From NCBI GenBank assembly GCA_018816605.1, contig JAHIVS010000564.1, positions 1 through 7,674 of the forward strand: a DNA stretch of 7,674 nucleotides. The letters run 5' to 3'. A model generated the notes under the pieces. The model had not been told where the DNA came from. It worked only from the letters and a program-made list of their open reading frames with translations, and searched no databases. Below are positions 1-6,847 of the stretch, piece by piece. How positions within the stretch are numbered: the first letter of the stretch is position 1; every line of letters starts with the position of its first letter. The translations under genes and the position numbers were made by a program. Source of the DNA: Pseudomonadota bacterium. Lineage in GTDB: Bacteria; Desulfobacterota; Desulfobacteria; Desulfobacterales; Desulfobacteraceae.

Positions 1-260
1 ACCACCTTGGAAGGCGCCATGGCAATGGCCGTGGTGATGAGATCACGGGGCAAGCGCACACGCCAACAGGGAGTGCCATTTTGCTCCTCATAACGACTGG
101 TGGCGCCATGTTTTTCGAAAAGTTCGGCTGCACGCCGGTTATAGCACCAGATACCGGGGTTTTCCAGGATGGCCAATGTCGATTCATGGATTGTGGCCAT
201 CTGCTCTAAGTTTAAACGTTCATAGGGCTTAACAATATTCCCCTGTCGAAAATCAGTCAT
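1..260 (-). CDS. MttB-family (trimethylamine methyltransferase-like) corrinoid methyltransferase, N-terminal part only
   Basis: Only the first 86 codons are present; the gene runs off the left edge. It starts at ATG 258-260, with AAGGA placed 8 bases upstream. The protein opens MTDFRQGNIVKPYERLNLEQ and shows the MttB N-terminal pattern: Y-x-x-L near residue 13, an IH pair in the first helix, then ILENPGIWCYNRRAAELF and a GA turn, and later VRLP and a TA..AP segment. This lines up by eye with residues 12-77 of the full-length MttB-like protein at 1124-2587, but the two are clearly different sequences, so they are paralogues rather than copies. Family role: transfer of a methyl group from a methylated amine or similar substrate to a cognate corrinoid protein. 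It lies 37 bases after the methyltetrahydrofolate methyltransferase gene and is probably co-transcribed with it. Whether it carries a pyrrolysine (TAG) codon cannot be seen, because the relevant two thirds are outside the window. Confidence 0.82.
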   Translation of the reverse strand, partial: MTDFRQGNIVKPYERLNLEQMATIHESTLAILENPGIWCYNRRAAELFEKHGATSRYEEQNGTPCWRVRLPRDLITTAIAMAPSKV

Positions 261-297
261 AGGGTTTTCCTTTCTTACATGCACCTGAATACTTACC

Positions 298-1095
298 TTA
301 TCGTTTACGCCAGAACCGAGAATATTTACGGCAATGACGATCACTGCCCATAATAGCCTCGGCGGTTTTGGCAGCGCCAACGAGATCCTGGTCTAACACG
401 TTTAATATGGCGGCATCAAGTCCGGCCATAATGGCCATATGCAGGAATGCCGTATTGAAGATATGGCGTTTCGGCAGGCCAAAGGAGACATTGGAAACAG
501 CCATCACAGTCCTTGCCTGCGGGATCGCCTGCTTAATCGCCGTAATCGTATCCAGGGTTATCTTGCCCTGGTTGACATCGGTTGCAACCGGAAGTACCAG
601 AGGGTCGAAGAAGAGATTGGCGGTGTCCACCCCGAAATGATTGCAGGCATCGGCTATCTTCAGGCAGGCCTCCACCCGTTTTTCCACGGTCTTCGGGATT
701 CCATCCTCATCCATGGCCAGTCCCACCAACGGTTTGTCATACACCTTGGCCAGCGATATCACGTCAGTGAGGTATTTGTCCGACCCTTTGGTGGAGTTGA
801 TTAAAGCGGGGCGCTCATCTCGAACCTTTAGACCGGCTTCAAGAACCTTGTAGTCAGCGCTGTCGATACAGAGCGGGGTATCGATTTCTTTTTGAATGGT
901 GGTTACGGCCCAGGCCATGGCCGCCATTTCGTCCTCCTGGCTGCCGCTGCCGGTACCGACGTTGACATCAATATAATCAGCGCCTGCCTCGGCTTGACTG
1001 CGAGCCAGTTCGATGAGCCTTTCCTCGTCCCGACTCTCGATAATCTTCTTAGCCGATGGGATGGAGGCATTTATTTTTTCAGCGATGGTAATCAT
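298..1095 (-). CDS. Methyltetrahydrofolate:corrinoid methyltransferase (pterin-binding, AcsE/MtgA-like)
   Basis: A 265-residue protein starting MITIAEKINASIPSAKK. The start at 1095 is chosen because GGGAG lies just upstream; an in-frame extension to 1209 would overlap the preceding gene and lacks family similarity. It is a single pterin-binding TIM barrel of typical family length. Visible motifs are GADYIDVNVGTG (38-49), CIDS with D78, ALINSTKGS with N100, FFDPLVLPVATD with D164, and SNVSFGLPKR with N202. These match the pterin and active-site positions known from the acetogen enzyme AcsE (Asp75, Asn96, Asp160, Asn199). It ends EAIMGSDRHCRKYSR, like other complete members. Family role: moves a methyl group between a corrinoid protein and tetrahydrofolate in the cytoplasm. 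Placed between two MttB-like genes, it most likely takes methyl groups delivered to a corrinoid protein by MttB and makes methyl-THF (inference). The gap from the upstream MttB gene is 28 bases, which supports an operon. Confidence 0.92.
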   Translation of the reverse strand: MITIAEKINASIPSAKKIIESRDEERLIELARSQAEAGADYIDVNVGTGSGSQEDEMAAMAWAVTTIQKEIDTPLCIDSADYKVLEAGLKVRDERPALINSTKGSDKYLTDVISLAKVYDKPLVGLAMDEDGIPKTVEKRVEACLKIADACNHFGVDTANLFFDPLVLPVATDVNQGKITLDTITAIKQAIPQARTVMAVSNVSFGLPKRHIFNTAFLHMAIMAGLDAAILNVLDQDLVGAAKTAEAIMGSDRHCRKYSRFWRKR

Positions 1096-1123
1096 TACTC
1101 CCTCTTTTTTTCTGTAACCAGTC

Positions 1124-2587
1124 CTATTCCATAATGAAAGACTGTATTCCCGGGATATTATCCTTGATCCAGGTTCTGATTTCCTGTGGCAGCACATTCT
1201 CCGGCTCACTGTTTAAGACGCCTGTGGCATATTCACTGGCACGTTGACAGGCATCCCGGGAACCTGCAGCCTGCCATTGCTCCCTGGTGTCACGGTTGGA
1301 AAGCTGTGGCTGATAATGCTCGGTACGCATGTATTTCCTGGTATGACGCGACGAGACAAAATGGCCGCCCGGGCCCACTTTTTTGATTTCATCCAGAGCC
1401 AATGTCCGATCGTTGACCTCAATACCTTCGACAGCTCGCATGACCATGCCGATTATTTCGTTATCCACCACCAGCTTGTCATATGAGGCGGTCAGGCAGA
1501 ATTCCACAAAACCTGCCGCATCGTGGATGAAATTGGCGCCTGCCAGGGCAACCAGGGTGGAGGTGATGGCTGATTCATAGCCGGCTTGGGCATCAATAGC
1601 CTTGGAGTCCGTCATTCCGGCAGTGGCGTAGTATGGAAGCTTGTAAAACTGCGCCATCTGGGCGGCGGCCGCATTCATCAACCCCATCTCCACGGCGCCG
1701 GACAGGTATTTCATATCGCGCAGATCGGTAATTGAGGAGATACAGCCATACATGACCGGGGCACCAGGGTTGGCAAGCTGAGTCATGATGATGCCGGCCA
1801 GGGTGTCGACATTTTGAATTACTAAATTCCCGGCCAGGGTGATCGGCGCCGTGGCACCACAAAGGGGTTCAGCCGGCACCACCACCGGAATATTATTCAT
1901 GGCTGCCTCTATGGCCAATTCACCGTATGATTCATCCAGCTTGAAAGGGCTGATAGGGCAGGCGACCATGGAGATAAATGGCCGTTCACGCAGGGCTTGC
2001 GGGGAACCGGCGATTTTTTCTGCCATATGGATCACATTACGAACCCCCTCCACCGTATAGACCCCGCCCATGATGTGCTTTCTGGTCCGGTTAAGAGCAG
2101 CGCCGAAGCGATTGACATCAATTTCCTCCACCGGAAGATCATAGGGATAGACATTGAGCATATAGAAATGGATATTTTCCAGACGTTCCACCATGCGGGC
2201 CATGTTCATGACATCGCGCAATCCGGCTCGGCGAGACTCGGTGGAACCAGGCTCCTGAACATTAAGGGCGGTACCGCCGGTGCCCATATAGACTCTGTTG
2301 CTGCCGATGTTCAGATCTTGGCAACCTGACTTATCCCGTCCGCAAAGGGTGATTTCTTCCGGGGCCGTTGTCAGGAGGTGTTCAACCTGTTCCGCTTTCA
2401 TCCGGACTATATTGGTTGCATGGTCGATCTCGGCGCCGGCCGCAGCAAAACGCTCCAGGGCGGCCGGGTAATTGACTTGTACCCCAACCTCCTCAAAAAT
2501 TTCCATGGAGGCCTGATGGATCTTGTCTATGTCTTCCTGTGTCAGTGGGGTGTATTGCCCCCCAGCCAACCCCTTGCGAACCTTCAT
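1124..2587 (-). CDS. MttB-family corrinoid methyltransferase, full length, non-pyrrolysine type
   Basis: A 487-residue protein, close to the usual length of about 480-500 for the trimethylamine methyltransferase superfamily. It starts at ATG 2585-2587 with AAGGAG 6 bases upstream, 19 bases after the preceding gene. Family signatures include YTPLTQEDIDKIHQASMEI (12-30), a glycine-rich YMGTGGTALNV (100-110), RKHIMGGVY (169-177), TAGMTDSKAIDAQAGYE (322-338), ALAGANFIHDAAGF (347-360) and LTASYDKLVVDNEIIGMV (365-382), with KKVGPGGHF near 402-410. True trimethylamine methyltransferase uses an in-frame TAG for pyrrolysine around residue 334. This reading frame has no internal TAG, so it belongs to the non-Pyl branch, which includes enzymes acting on glycine betaine, proline betaine, carnitine and related quaternary amines. 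The actual substrate is not readable from sequence. It presumably methylates a separate corrinoid protein, which is not encoded in the window. The gene ends in TAG (1124-1126), which I read as an ordinary stop because it sits at the natural C-terminus. Confidence 0.93.
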   Translation of the reverse strand: MKVRKGLAGGQYTPLTQEDIDKIHQASMEIFEEVGVQVNYPAALERFAAAGAEIDHATNIVRMKAEQVEHLLTTAPEEITLCGRDKSGCQDLNIGSNRVYMGTGGTALNVQEPGSTESRRAGLRDVMNMARMVERLENIHFYMLNVYPYDLPVEEIDVNRFGAALNRTRKHIMGGVYTVEGVRNVIHMAEKIAGSPQALRERPFISMVACPISPFKLDESYGELAIEAAMNNIPVVVPAEPLCGATAPITLAGNLVIQNVDTLAGIIMTQLANPGAPVMYGCISSITDLRDMKYLSGAVEMGLMNAAAAQMAQFYKLPYYATAGMTDSKAIDAQAGYESAITSTLVALAGANFIHDAAGFVEFCLTASYDKLVVDNEIIGMVMRAVEGIEVNDRTLALDEIKKVGPGGHFVSSRHTRKYMRTEHYQPQLSNRDTREQWQAAGSRDACQRASEYATGVLNSEPENVLPQEIRTWIKDNIPGIQSFIME

Positions 2588-2606
2588 GAATTACTCCTTG
2601 TGAAAA

Positions 2607-3383
2607 TCATTTCCGTGTGACGGGCGGGACAGCCTCAACCCGCCTGGCTATGCAGTCTTTTTTCCCGCAACGTCGACAGGGGTTATGTTTACTATTTTCC
2701 GGTGATGCGTTTTTTTTATCAAAAATACCGAAAACAGCTGATATTGATTTACGGGGCTGCATCAGGGAGGTGTCACTCAGTTTCACCCCCACCGCTTCAT
2801 TATCCAGCAAGGAAAAAAGCTTTTGCTGGTCGGCCACTGGCCAGTCGCAATAACCTGGAGAAAATCGTAAACCAACAGATTGGCCTTGCATTGCAACGGC
2901 CTTGGCTATGTCGGTATGAAAGCGGTCAGCCAGGTTTTCCACCGCACCGGAGCCCAAGGAGTCGGCCACATACCCGTGGGCAAGCTCTCCGCCAATCATC
3001 AGACTCGCGACTTCCCGGTCTATTTGTTTGCCTACTGTGGCAATAAAGCCCACCACTCGAGTAGCTCCCTGGAGAGCCTGTGCCATTTTTCGACTCTGAA
3101 AAACCGTGCCATCCGTCAGCGTCACACCTGTTTTGTCTGTCCGGGCAATAGAAAGCTCCTTCCAAATTACCCGCGGTCTGATAAGTTCTCGCAAACGGTT
3201 TTGCTGAATAGCGAGGCGTATACGACTGGTACGTGGAAGTTCTTTTTTTTGCCGTCGTCCCAGGAGTCGTTCCACAAAATCCAGATCAAAGCCCGGTCTA
3301 TAGGTCAATGGCTGAGATGATCCTTTTGCGAGGAATGTTTTTTTCTCTGGTGAAACATTATACGTGGAGGATTGCGTCTCCAT
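2607..3383 (-). CDS. Stand-alone vitamin B12-dependent methionine synthase activation-domain protein
   Basis: A 258-residue protein beginning METQSSTYNVSPEKK. The ATG at 3381-3383 is preferred because AGGAGA lies 7 bases upstream. The same frame can be extended to a TTG at 3425, but that codon sits inside the leader hairpin. The centre and C-terminal half resemble the S-adenosylmethionine-binding reactivation domain of MetH: LRFSPGYCDWP (172-182) keeps the R-x-x-P-G-Y core (R173, Y178, matching Arg1134 and Tyr1139 of E. coli MetH), and LSDTSLMQPRKSISAVFGI (202-220) matches the end of that domain. A cysteine cluster follows at the tail (C236, C239, C244 in NPCRRCGKKDCIARR), a feature of the free-standing anaerobe versions that could bind a metal (inference). 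The E. coli domain reactivates oxidised cobalamin by reductive methylation with SAM. As first gene of the methyltransferase operon it may maintain the corrinoid cofactor used by its neighbours, or serve a split MetH elsewhere. Confidence 0.88.
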   Translation of the reverse strand: METQSSTYNVSPEKKTFLAKGSSQPLTYRPGFDLDFVERLLGRRQKKELPRTSRIRLAIQQNRLRELIRPRVIWKELSIARTDKTGVTLTDGTVFQSRKMAQALQGATRVVGFIATVGKQIDREVASLMIGGELAHGYVADSLGSGAVENLADRFHTDIAKAVAMQGQSVGLRFSPGYCDWPVADQQKLFSLLDNEAVGVKLSDTSLMQPRKSISAVFGIFDKKNASPENSKHNPCRRCGKKDCIARRVEAVPPVTRK

Positions 3384-3396
3384 GACATGATCTCCT

Positions 3397-3424
3397 AAAA
3401 AAATGCCCAAAGAGAATTCGGGCA
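3397..3424 (-). terminator. Leader hairpin plus U-run abutting the SD of the methyltransferase operon; possible attenuator
   Basis: On the minus strand TGCCCGAA pairs with TTTGGGCA around a 5-base TTCTC loop, giving 8 bp with one G-U pair, and seven T residues (3397-3403) follow at once. The AGGAGA Shine-Dalgarno begins on the next base, and the ATG of the activation-domain gene is 13 bases past the U-run. The shape is a textbook intrinsic terminator, but its place between any upstream promoter and the first gene suggests a leader attenuator rather than an end-of-gene terminator. A TATAAT box at 3428-3433 would instead put the transcript start at or inside the hairpin, making it a 5' stem-loop. 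The sequence alone does not decide between these. Confidence 0.6.
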
Positions 3425-3758
3425 AAAATTATAACCAACAGCATCGACATATTTACGATGGCTAGCTATCTATGGGTTTTGGTAGTATTGAGTATTGTAG
3501 TTTTGTGTCAGCTGGCAAGGCAGCTTATGCGCACAATGAGAGCGGAAGGTTCTCGGAGAAGATGTCAGGGGAAATTATTGTGACCGCTTTTTAAGAGCAC
3601 GGGTGACCAGTAGCAAAAATAAGTTTTTAGAGCGTAAGAAAAGCAAGGTCGAGTTTGAGTGTTATCTTGTGCAGGATCCGAATTCATTATATTGGTGGTG
3701 ATATCCTTGTTTACTATATTTCGATTTATCTGTTTTTGTTTGTTTACGTGTATTCTTT
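3425..3758. other. AT-rich intergenic region upstream of the methyltransferase operon, no gene seen
   Basis: About 330 bases between the 3' end of the broken MarR gene and the leader hairpin. No open frame with protein-like composition is visible on either strand. On the minus strand a perfect TATAAT (3428-3433) is the best -10 candidate, but the hexamer 17 bases upstream (GTAAAT) is a poor -35. A small hairpin with AGCTG/CAGCT arms sits at 3510-3525, and a 7-base tandem AGTATTG at 3484-3497. I looked for a cobalamin riboswitch and saw no B12-box-like core. The operon promoter is probably here, but it cannot be fixed. Confidence 0.5.
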
Positions 3759-4273
3759 TTATTCAGTAATTGGTAGCATGCCTGCTTTTTTGTCGATAAC
3801 TTTTAGGGCATCAACAAATTGATTTAATCCAGATTCCAACTCACTCAGAACCTCGACCGGCAAGCGTAATAAGACATCAGCTAATGCGCCCTGGGCAGGT
3901 TGCGGTGCTTTTGCCAGTAAAGTGGAATCTTTTTCAGTGAGATAGAGACGAACGACCCTTTGATCACTGATGGAGCGTTCCCGGTAGGCCAGCCTTTTTC
4001 CCTGGATCTTGTCAAGCATATGCTGCAGGTGGATTGATGAATAGACAAAACTCTGGCCAGACCATATACCGTCAGGCCCGGTTCATTGAACAACTCCAAC
4101 ATCAATCATAACTGGGCGGCAGAGAGCCCTGATTCTTTTTCTACCCAACGGCAATGGGCATGGGCAGGGCGAAAGATGATACGGAAATTTTTGAGGATTG
4201 TCTGAAACTGAACAAACCTCGGGTCATTTCCCTTATTTTGCGGCTGGAGATGTGGTTCGCCTGTGTAATCCAT
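3759..4273 (-). pseudogene. MarR-family winged-helix regulator, broken by a nonsense codon and a frameshift
   Basis: Reading from ATG 4271-4273, with GGGAG 9 bases upstream, gives MDYTGEPHLQPQNKG and then a MarR-like helical start ending in WVEKESGLSAAQL. Codon 56 is TGA (4106-4108). The same frame continues LMLELFNEPGLTVYG and LARVLSIHQSTCS, the recognition-helix part of the winged helix. After codon 84 one base is missing at 4020-4021, and the +1 frame resumes as MLDKIQGKRLAYRERS, then DQRVVRLYLTEKD (the wing and following strand), and runs to TAA at 3759. Repaired, the protein would be about 172 residues, a normal MarR length. MarR relatives commonly have tryptophan in the AQLW position, so TGA is best explained as a TGG mutation. 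MarR proteins are dimeric DNA-binding repressors that often respond to small ligands. The gene lies upstream of the methyltransferase operon in the same orientation, so it may once have regulated it, but that is inference. Two close sequencing errors are the main alternative to true decay. Confidence 0.85.
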
Positions 4274-4353
4274 CCAGATTTGCTCCCGCTATTTTTTTTA
4301 AAAAAAAGAATGCAACCAAATATATTTGCACAATAACATATGGAACAAATATT

Positions 4354-4388
4354 ACAAGGGGCATTGACTTGTGAACCCTTGTTCAAGT
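4354..4388. promoter_or_regulatory. Overlapping inverted repeats upstream of the MarR pseudogene, possible old operator
   Basis: ACAAGGG (4354-4360) is the reverse complement of CCCTTGT (4376-4382). Overlapping it, ACTTG (4367-4371) and CAAGT (4384-4388) form the ends of an imperfect palindrome, ACTTGTGAAC-CC-TTGTTCAAGT, in which the arms match apart from a 2-base insertion. The site lies 80-115 bases upstream of the MarR start codon, which fits autoregulation of MarR genes. On the minus strand TAATAT lies at about 4349-4354 as a possible -10. The operator role is inference only. Confidence 0.3.
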
Positions 4389-4417
4389 GCCATCTATTCT
4401 CAAAAGCGGTCACTTTA

Positions 4418-4469
4418 ATCAAAAAAACAAGGGACGCCCTGGATTTCGGGTACCCCTTGTTTTTTTGAT
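4418..4469 (-). terminator. Intrinsic terminator of the histidine kinase gene, symmetrical and probably bidirectional
   Basis: Bases 4418-4433 (ATCAAAAAAACAAGGG) are the exact reverse complement of 4454-4469, a 16-bp perfect stem. The intervening 20 bases can form a small inner CCC/GGG stem. A7 and T7 runs form the outer part of the arms, so the GC-rich core is followed by U residues in either direction. It begins about 40 bases past the kinase stop codon. No plus-strand gene ends here, so its working direction is probably minus. Confidence 0.85.
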
Positions 4470-4508
4470 GTTTTTGCTATGTGATTACGATTCTTTTCAG
4501 GAACCGGG

Positions 4509-6746
4509 CTACAGAGCAGAGGCCTCAAGCTTGAGAGGAAGAGAGATATCAATCCACACAACATTATCATCTTCTTTGCCAACGTTTATAATGCCGCCGT
4601 GGTTATGAATAACGACCTTGGCAATGGGCACATCCATGATATCTCCGTTTGTCGCCCCTTTGGCAAAGGGATAGGCTACGGCAAAGGGATAGAAAAAGTC
4701 TTTAATATCATCGTCTGAGATAAAGGGCACTCTGTAGGAAAGAGTGATTGCCGCATGTTCGCCGATCTTTCTTGTCGTCACATTCATATCACCTTTCTGA
4801 CCCATGCGATGATAGGCGTTTTCCATTAGGTTGATCAGCACGGTTTTTAATTTACTCGGGTCGAGTTGCAGCTGGGGGATTCTCTCATCAAAGCTTGCTT
4901 TGACGGAAAAGTCTTTATCAGGGTATTCCGACGTGACAGTATCAACCGCTTTCAATACCACTGTATTGAGGTCGGCGGGCTGCAGAAGAACGGACTGGGG
5001 ACCGATATAGGCCAGCATCATCAGCAGAATTCTTTCGAGCTTTTCCACCTGCTCTATGATCAATTCGCCCTTTATGGTTCTCGGGTCCGATTCGTCGAAA
5101 GATTTGATTAACCTTCTTGTCAACCCTCCGATGGCGGTAAGAGGATTCCTCAGTTCGTGGGCCATGCGGGAGGAAACCTGACTCAGGGTTTCCAGTTCCT
5201 CGGATTGAAGAATTTTTTCCTGCAGTTCTTTCTGGATCGTCACATCGATGACAATACCATCCATCCGCATAAATTCATTATCCCCGTCATATACCGCAAC
5301 GGCATGTTCAACCCCATAGACGATATGGTGATCTGTGTGAATCATCCGGTAATCGATATGGAGATCTTTTCCCTCCCGCAGACATTCCTCGCGACGGGCA
5401 ACGACGCGGGCCCGGTCATCCGGATGCAGATGCTCATTCCATAATGAATGATGGCCGTTCAACTGCTCAGGTGACATCCCCATCATCTGTTCAACAGCTT
5501 TGTTTAAAAAAACGACCGCCCCGTCTGCTGAAATCATATAGACGATCAACGGCACATTTTCGACCAGGGTGCGATACGTTCTCTCGGATTCCTTAAGGGT
5601 CCGCGTGCGCTGGTCAACCATGACCTCCAGATTATGTGAATAATTCTTGAGCCGTTTACGTGATTTTTCCAGCGAAGAGAGCATCTTGTTGATGGAACGG
5701 GCCATTGTTCCCAGTTCGTCAGCGCTTTCCTCTGGAATCATGGTATCGCGCCGGCCTGCGGCGATTTCTTCTGAAGCCTTCACAACCTCACGGATGCGCT
5801 TTACAAAAATGATGGATACGCACCAGATGAAAATGATGGAAAAGATAAGGGCAATAGAGCCGATGACAGAGGCAATTGTCCCGTATTGCTTGAGAAGAGC
5901 CAGGGTAGGACTTCTGTCAACACTGATCTCAACCACCGCTATCACCTGGGTGGAAAAATCGCGGATCGGGCCAACAATGCTGGCGACATGGCGACCATCC
6001 AGTTTGCCTTCCTGAAGTAATACTTCTCCGTTATCATAACAGCGATTGAAAAAATCAGTGGTAAGAAGGCCCTTTTCCATGGTCGAAGCAAAAATCTTGG
6101 GACTTTTTACCTCAGGGGCCTCCCGAATATAAAGCAGAAAATCCGTTCCATAGTTTTTCTTGAATTGATCCAGGAGAGACTGTTCCAAGGAAAGCCCGAT
6201 CTCAAAGGTGCCGATCTGCCTGCCTTCATGAAACACGGGCACCACACTTCGTATGCCGAGACCAAAAACCCCGCGCTCTATGCCACTCACCCCTGTGCCG
6301 CTTTGCCGGGCCAGATTGATCGTATGCCGGTAGGATTCCATATCATCGCCGAATCGGGACAAGGCATGAAGACGCAGGAAAGAGGTGGCCGGTGGTATAT
6401 GAAAATGAAACTGCTTGACGCCAAAATCCTTCTGCAAGCTCTCATAGACCGGCAGCAGAAGCTCAATCAACCGGCCGCGGTCCCTTGCGGCGAAGGCCGC
6501 TGCTACATCAGGGTTTTTTGCCACCGTATAGGCAAGGCTCAGGCCCATGTTTTCCTTGAACACAATATCGTCCAGAAAATATTGATATTGATCTCTCAGC
6601 CGTTTTGCTTCGTTGACGTGGATGAGGCTGTTCTGGAAACGATAGGAAACCGCAAACAGGAAGGCGGCCCCTATGATTGCAAGGAAAAAGAAAGGGATAA
6701 TGAGCTTCCATTTGAGACTAATATCTCGAAATCGCAGTAAATTCAA
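4509..6746 (-). CDS. Membrane-bound sensor histidine kinase: dCache_3-like sensor, HAMP, PAS, HisKA, divergent HATPase
   Basis: A 745-residue protein. The start is TTG (6744-6746), with AAAGGG about 6-9 bases upstream; a TAA in frame shortly upstream and no nearby in-frame ATG leave this as the only sensible start. Transmembrane helix 1 is at about 15-35 and helix 2 at about 288-315. Between them is an extracytoplasmic sensor with HFHIPPATSFLR (114-125) and GLGIRSVVPVF (162-172), typical of the double-Cache family dCache_3. HAMP follows at about 315-368, then a coiled segment, a PAS domain (about 388-505, with HPDDRARV at 441-448), and the phosphoacceptor box MAHELRNPLTAIGG with H530. In the ATPase domain the N box is clear (LINLMENAY, N639 and N643), but the usual D-x-G-x-G and later glycine box are absent; the region instead reads FFYPFAVAYPFAKG (684-697) and DIMDVPIAKVVIHNHGG (702-718). 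No response regulator is adjacent, so it is an orphan kinase. The ligand is unknown. The stop codon is TAG. Confidence 0.92.
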   Translation of the reverse strand: MNLLRFRDISLKWKLIIPFFFLAIIGAAFLFAVSYRFQNSLIHVNEAKRLRDQYQYFLDDIVFKENMGLSLAYTVAKNPDVAAAFAARDRGRLIELLLPVYESLQKDFGVKQFHFHIPPATSFLRLHALSRFGDDMESYRHTINLARQSGTGVSGIERGVFGLGIRSVVPVFHEGRQIGTFEIGLSLEQSLLDQFKKNYGTDFLLYIREAPEVKSPKIFASTMEKGLLTTDFFNRCYDNGEVLLQEGKLDGRHVASIVGPIRDFSTQVIAVVEISVDRSPTLALLKQYGTIASVIGSIALIFSIIFIWCVSIIFVKRIREVVKASEEIAAGRRDTMIPEESADELGTMARSINKMLSSLEKSRKRLKNYSHNLEVMVDQRTRTLKESERTYRTLVENVPLIVYMISADGAVVFLNKAVEQMMGMSPEQLNGHHSLWNEHLHPDDRARVVARREECLREGKDLHIDYRMIHTDHHIVYGVEHAVAVYDGDNEFMRMDGIVIDVTIQKELQEKILQSEELETLSQVSSRMAHELRNPLTAIGGLTRRLIKSFDESDPRTIKGELIIEQVEKLERILLMMLAYIGPQSVLLQPADLNTVVLKAVDTVTSEYPDKDFSVKASFDERIPQLQLDPSKLKTVLINLMENAYHRMGQKGDMNVTTRKIGEHAAITLSYRVPFISDDDIKDFFYPFAVAYPFAKGATNGDIMDVPIAKVVIHNHGGIINVGKEDDNVVWIDISLPLKLEASAL

Positions 6747-6847
6747 TGGGAACCCTTTGCATATCGGCTTTAAGAGGTGTGGACATTAATGCCTTACAGT
6801 CTGATGACTCCTTCCGGCGCAAATTTTTCATTTTCATGATTCGCCTA

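Noticed and set aside
1124..1126. TAG at the end of the MttB-family gene as a possible pyrrolysine codon
   Set aside because: Pyrrolysine in MttB is internal, near residue 334. Here the TAG is at the natural C-terminus, readthrough would add only about 15 residues, and the kinase gene also ends in TAG, so it is used as a normal stop.
3425..3758. Cobalamin riboswitch upstream of the corrinoid operon
   Set aside because: I looked for a B12-box and the conserved core on the minus strand and saw neither; an Rfam search would settle it.
4106..4108. In-frame TGA in the MarR gene as selenocysteine
   Set aside because: The position normally holds tryptophan, not cysteine, and the gene also has a frameshift 80 bases further on, so a TGG to TGA mutation in a pseudogene is simpler.
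3580..4413. A 12-base inverted match GTGACCGCTTTT (3580-3591) and AAAAGCGGTCAC (4402-4413) flanking the MarR pseudogene, as mobile-element ends
   Set aside because: No transposase or target duplication is seen, and a few 12-base matches are expected by chance in a window this size.
6165..6740. Long plus-strand open frame of 191 codons opposite the histidine kinase
   Set aside because: It is the antisense shadow of the sensor-domain coding sequence. It has low-complexity, unstructured composition and no ribosome-binding site, whereas the minus-strand frame has clear domains.
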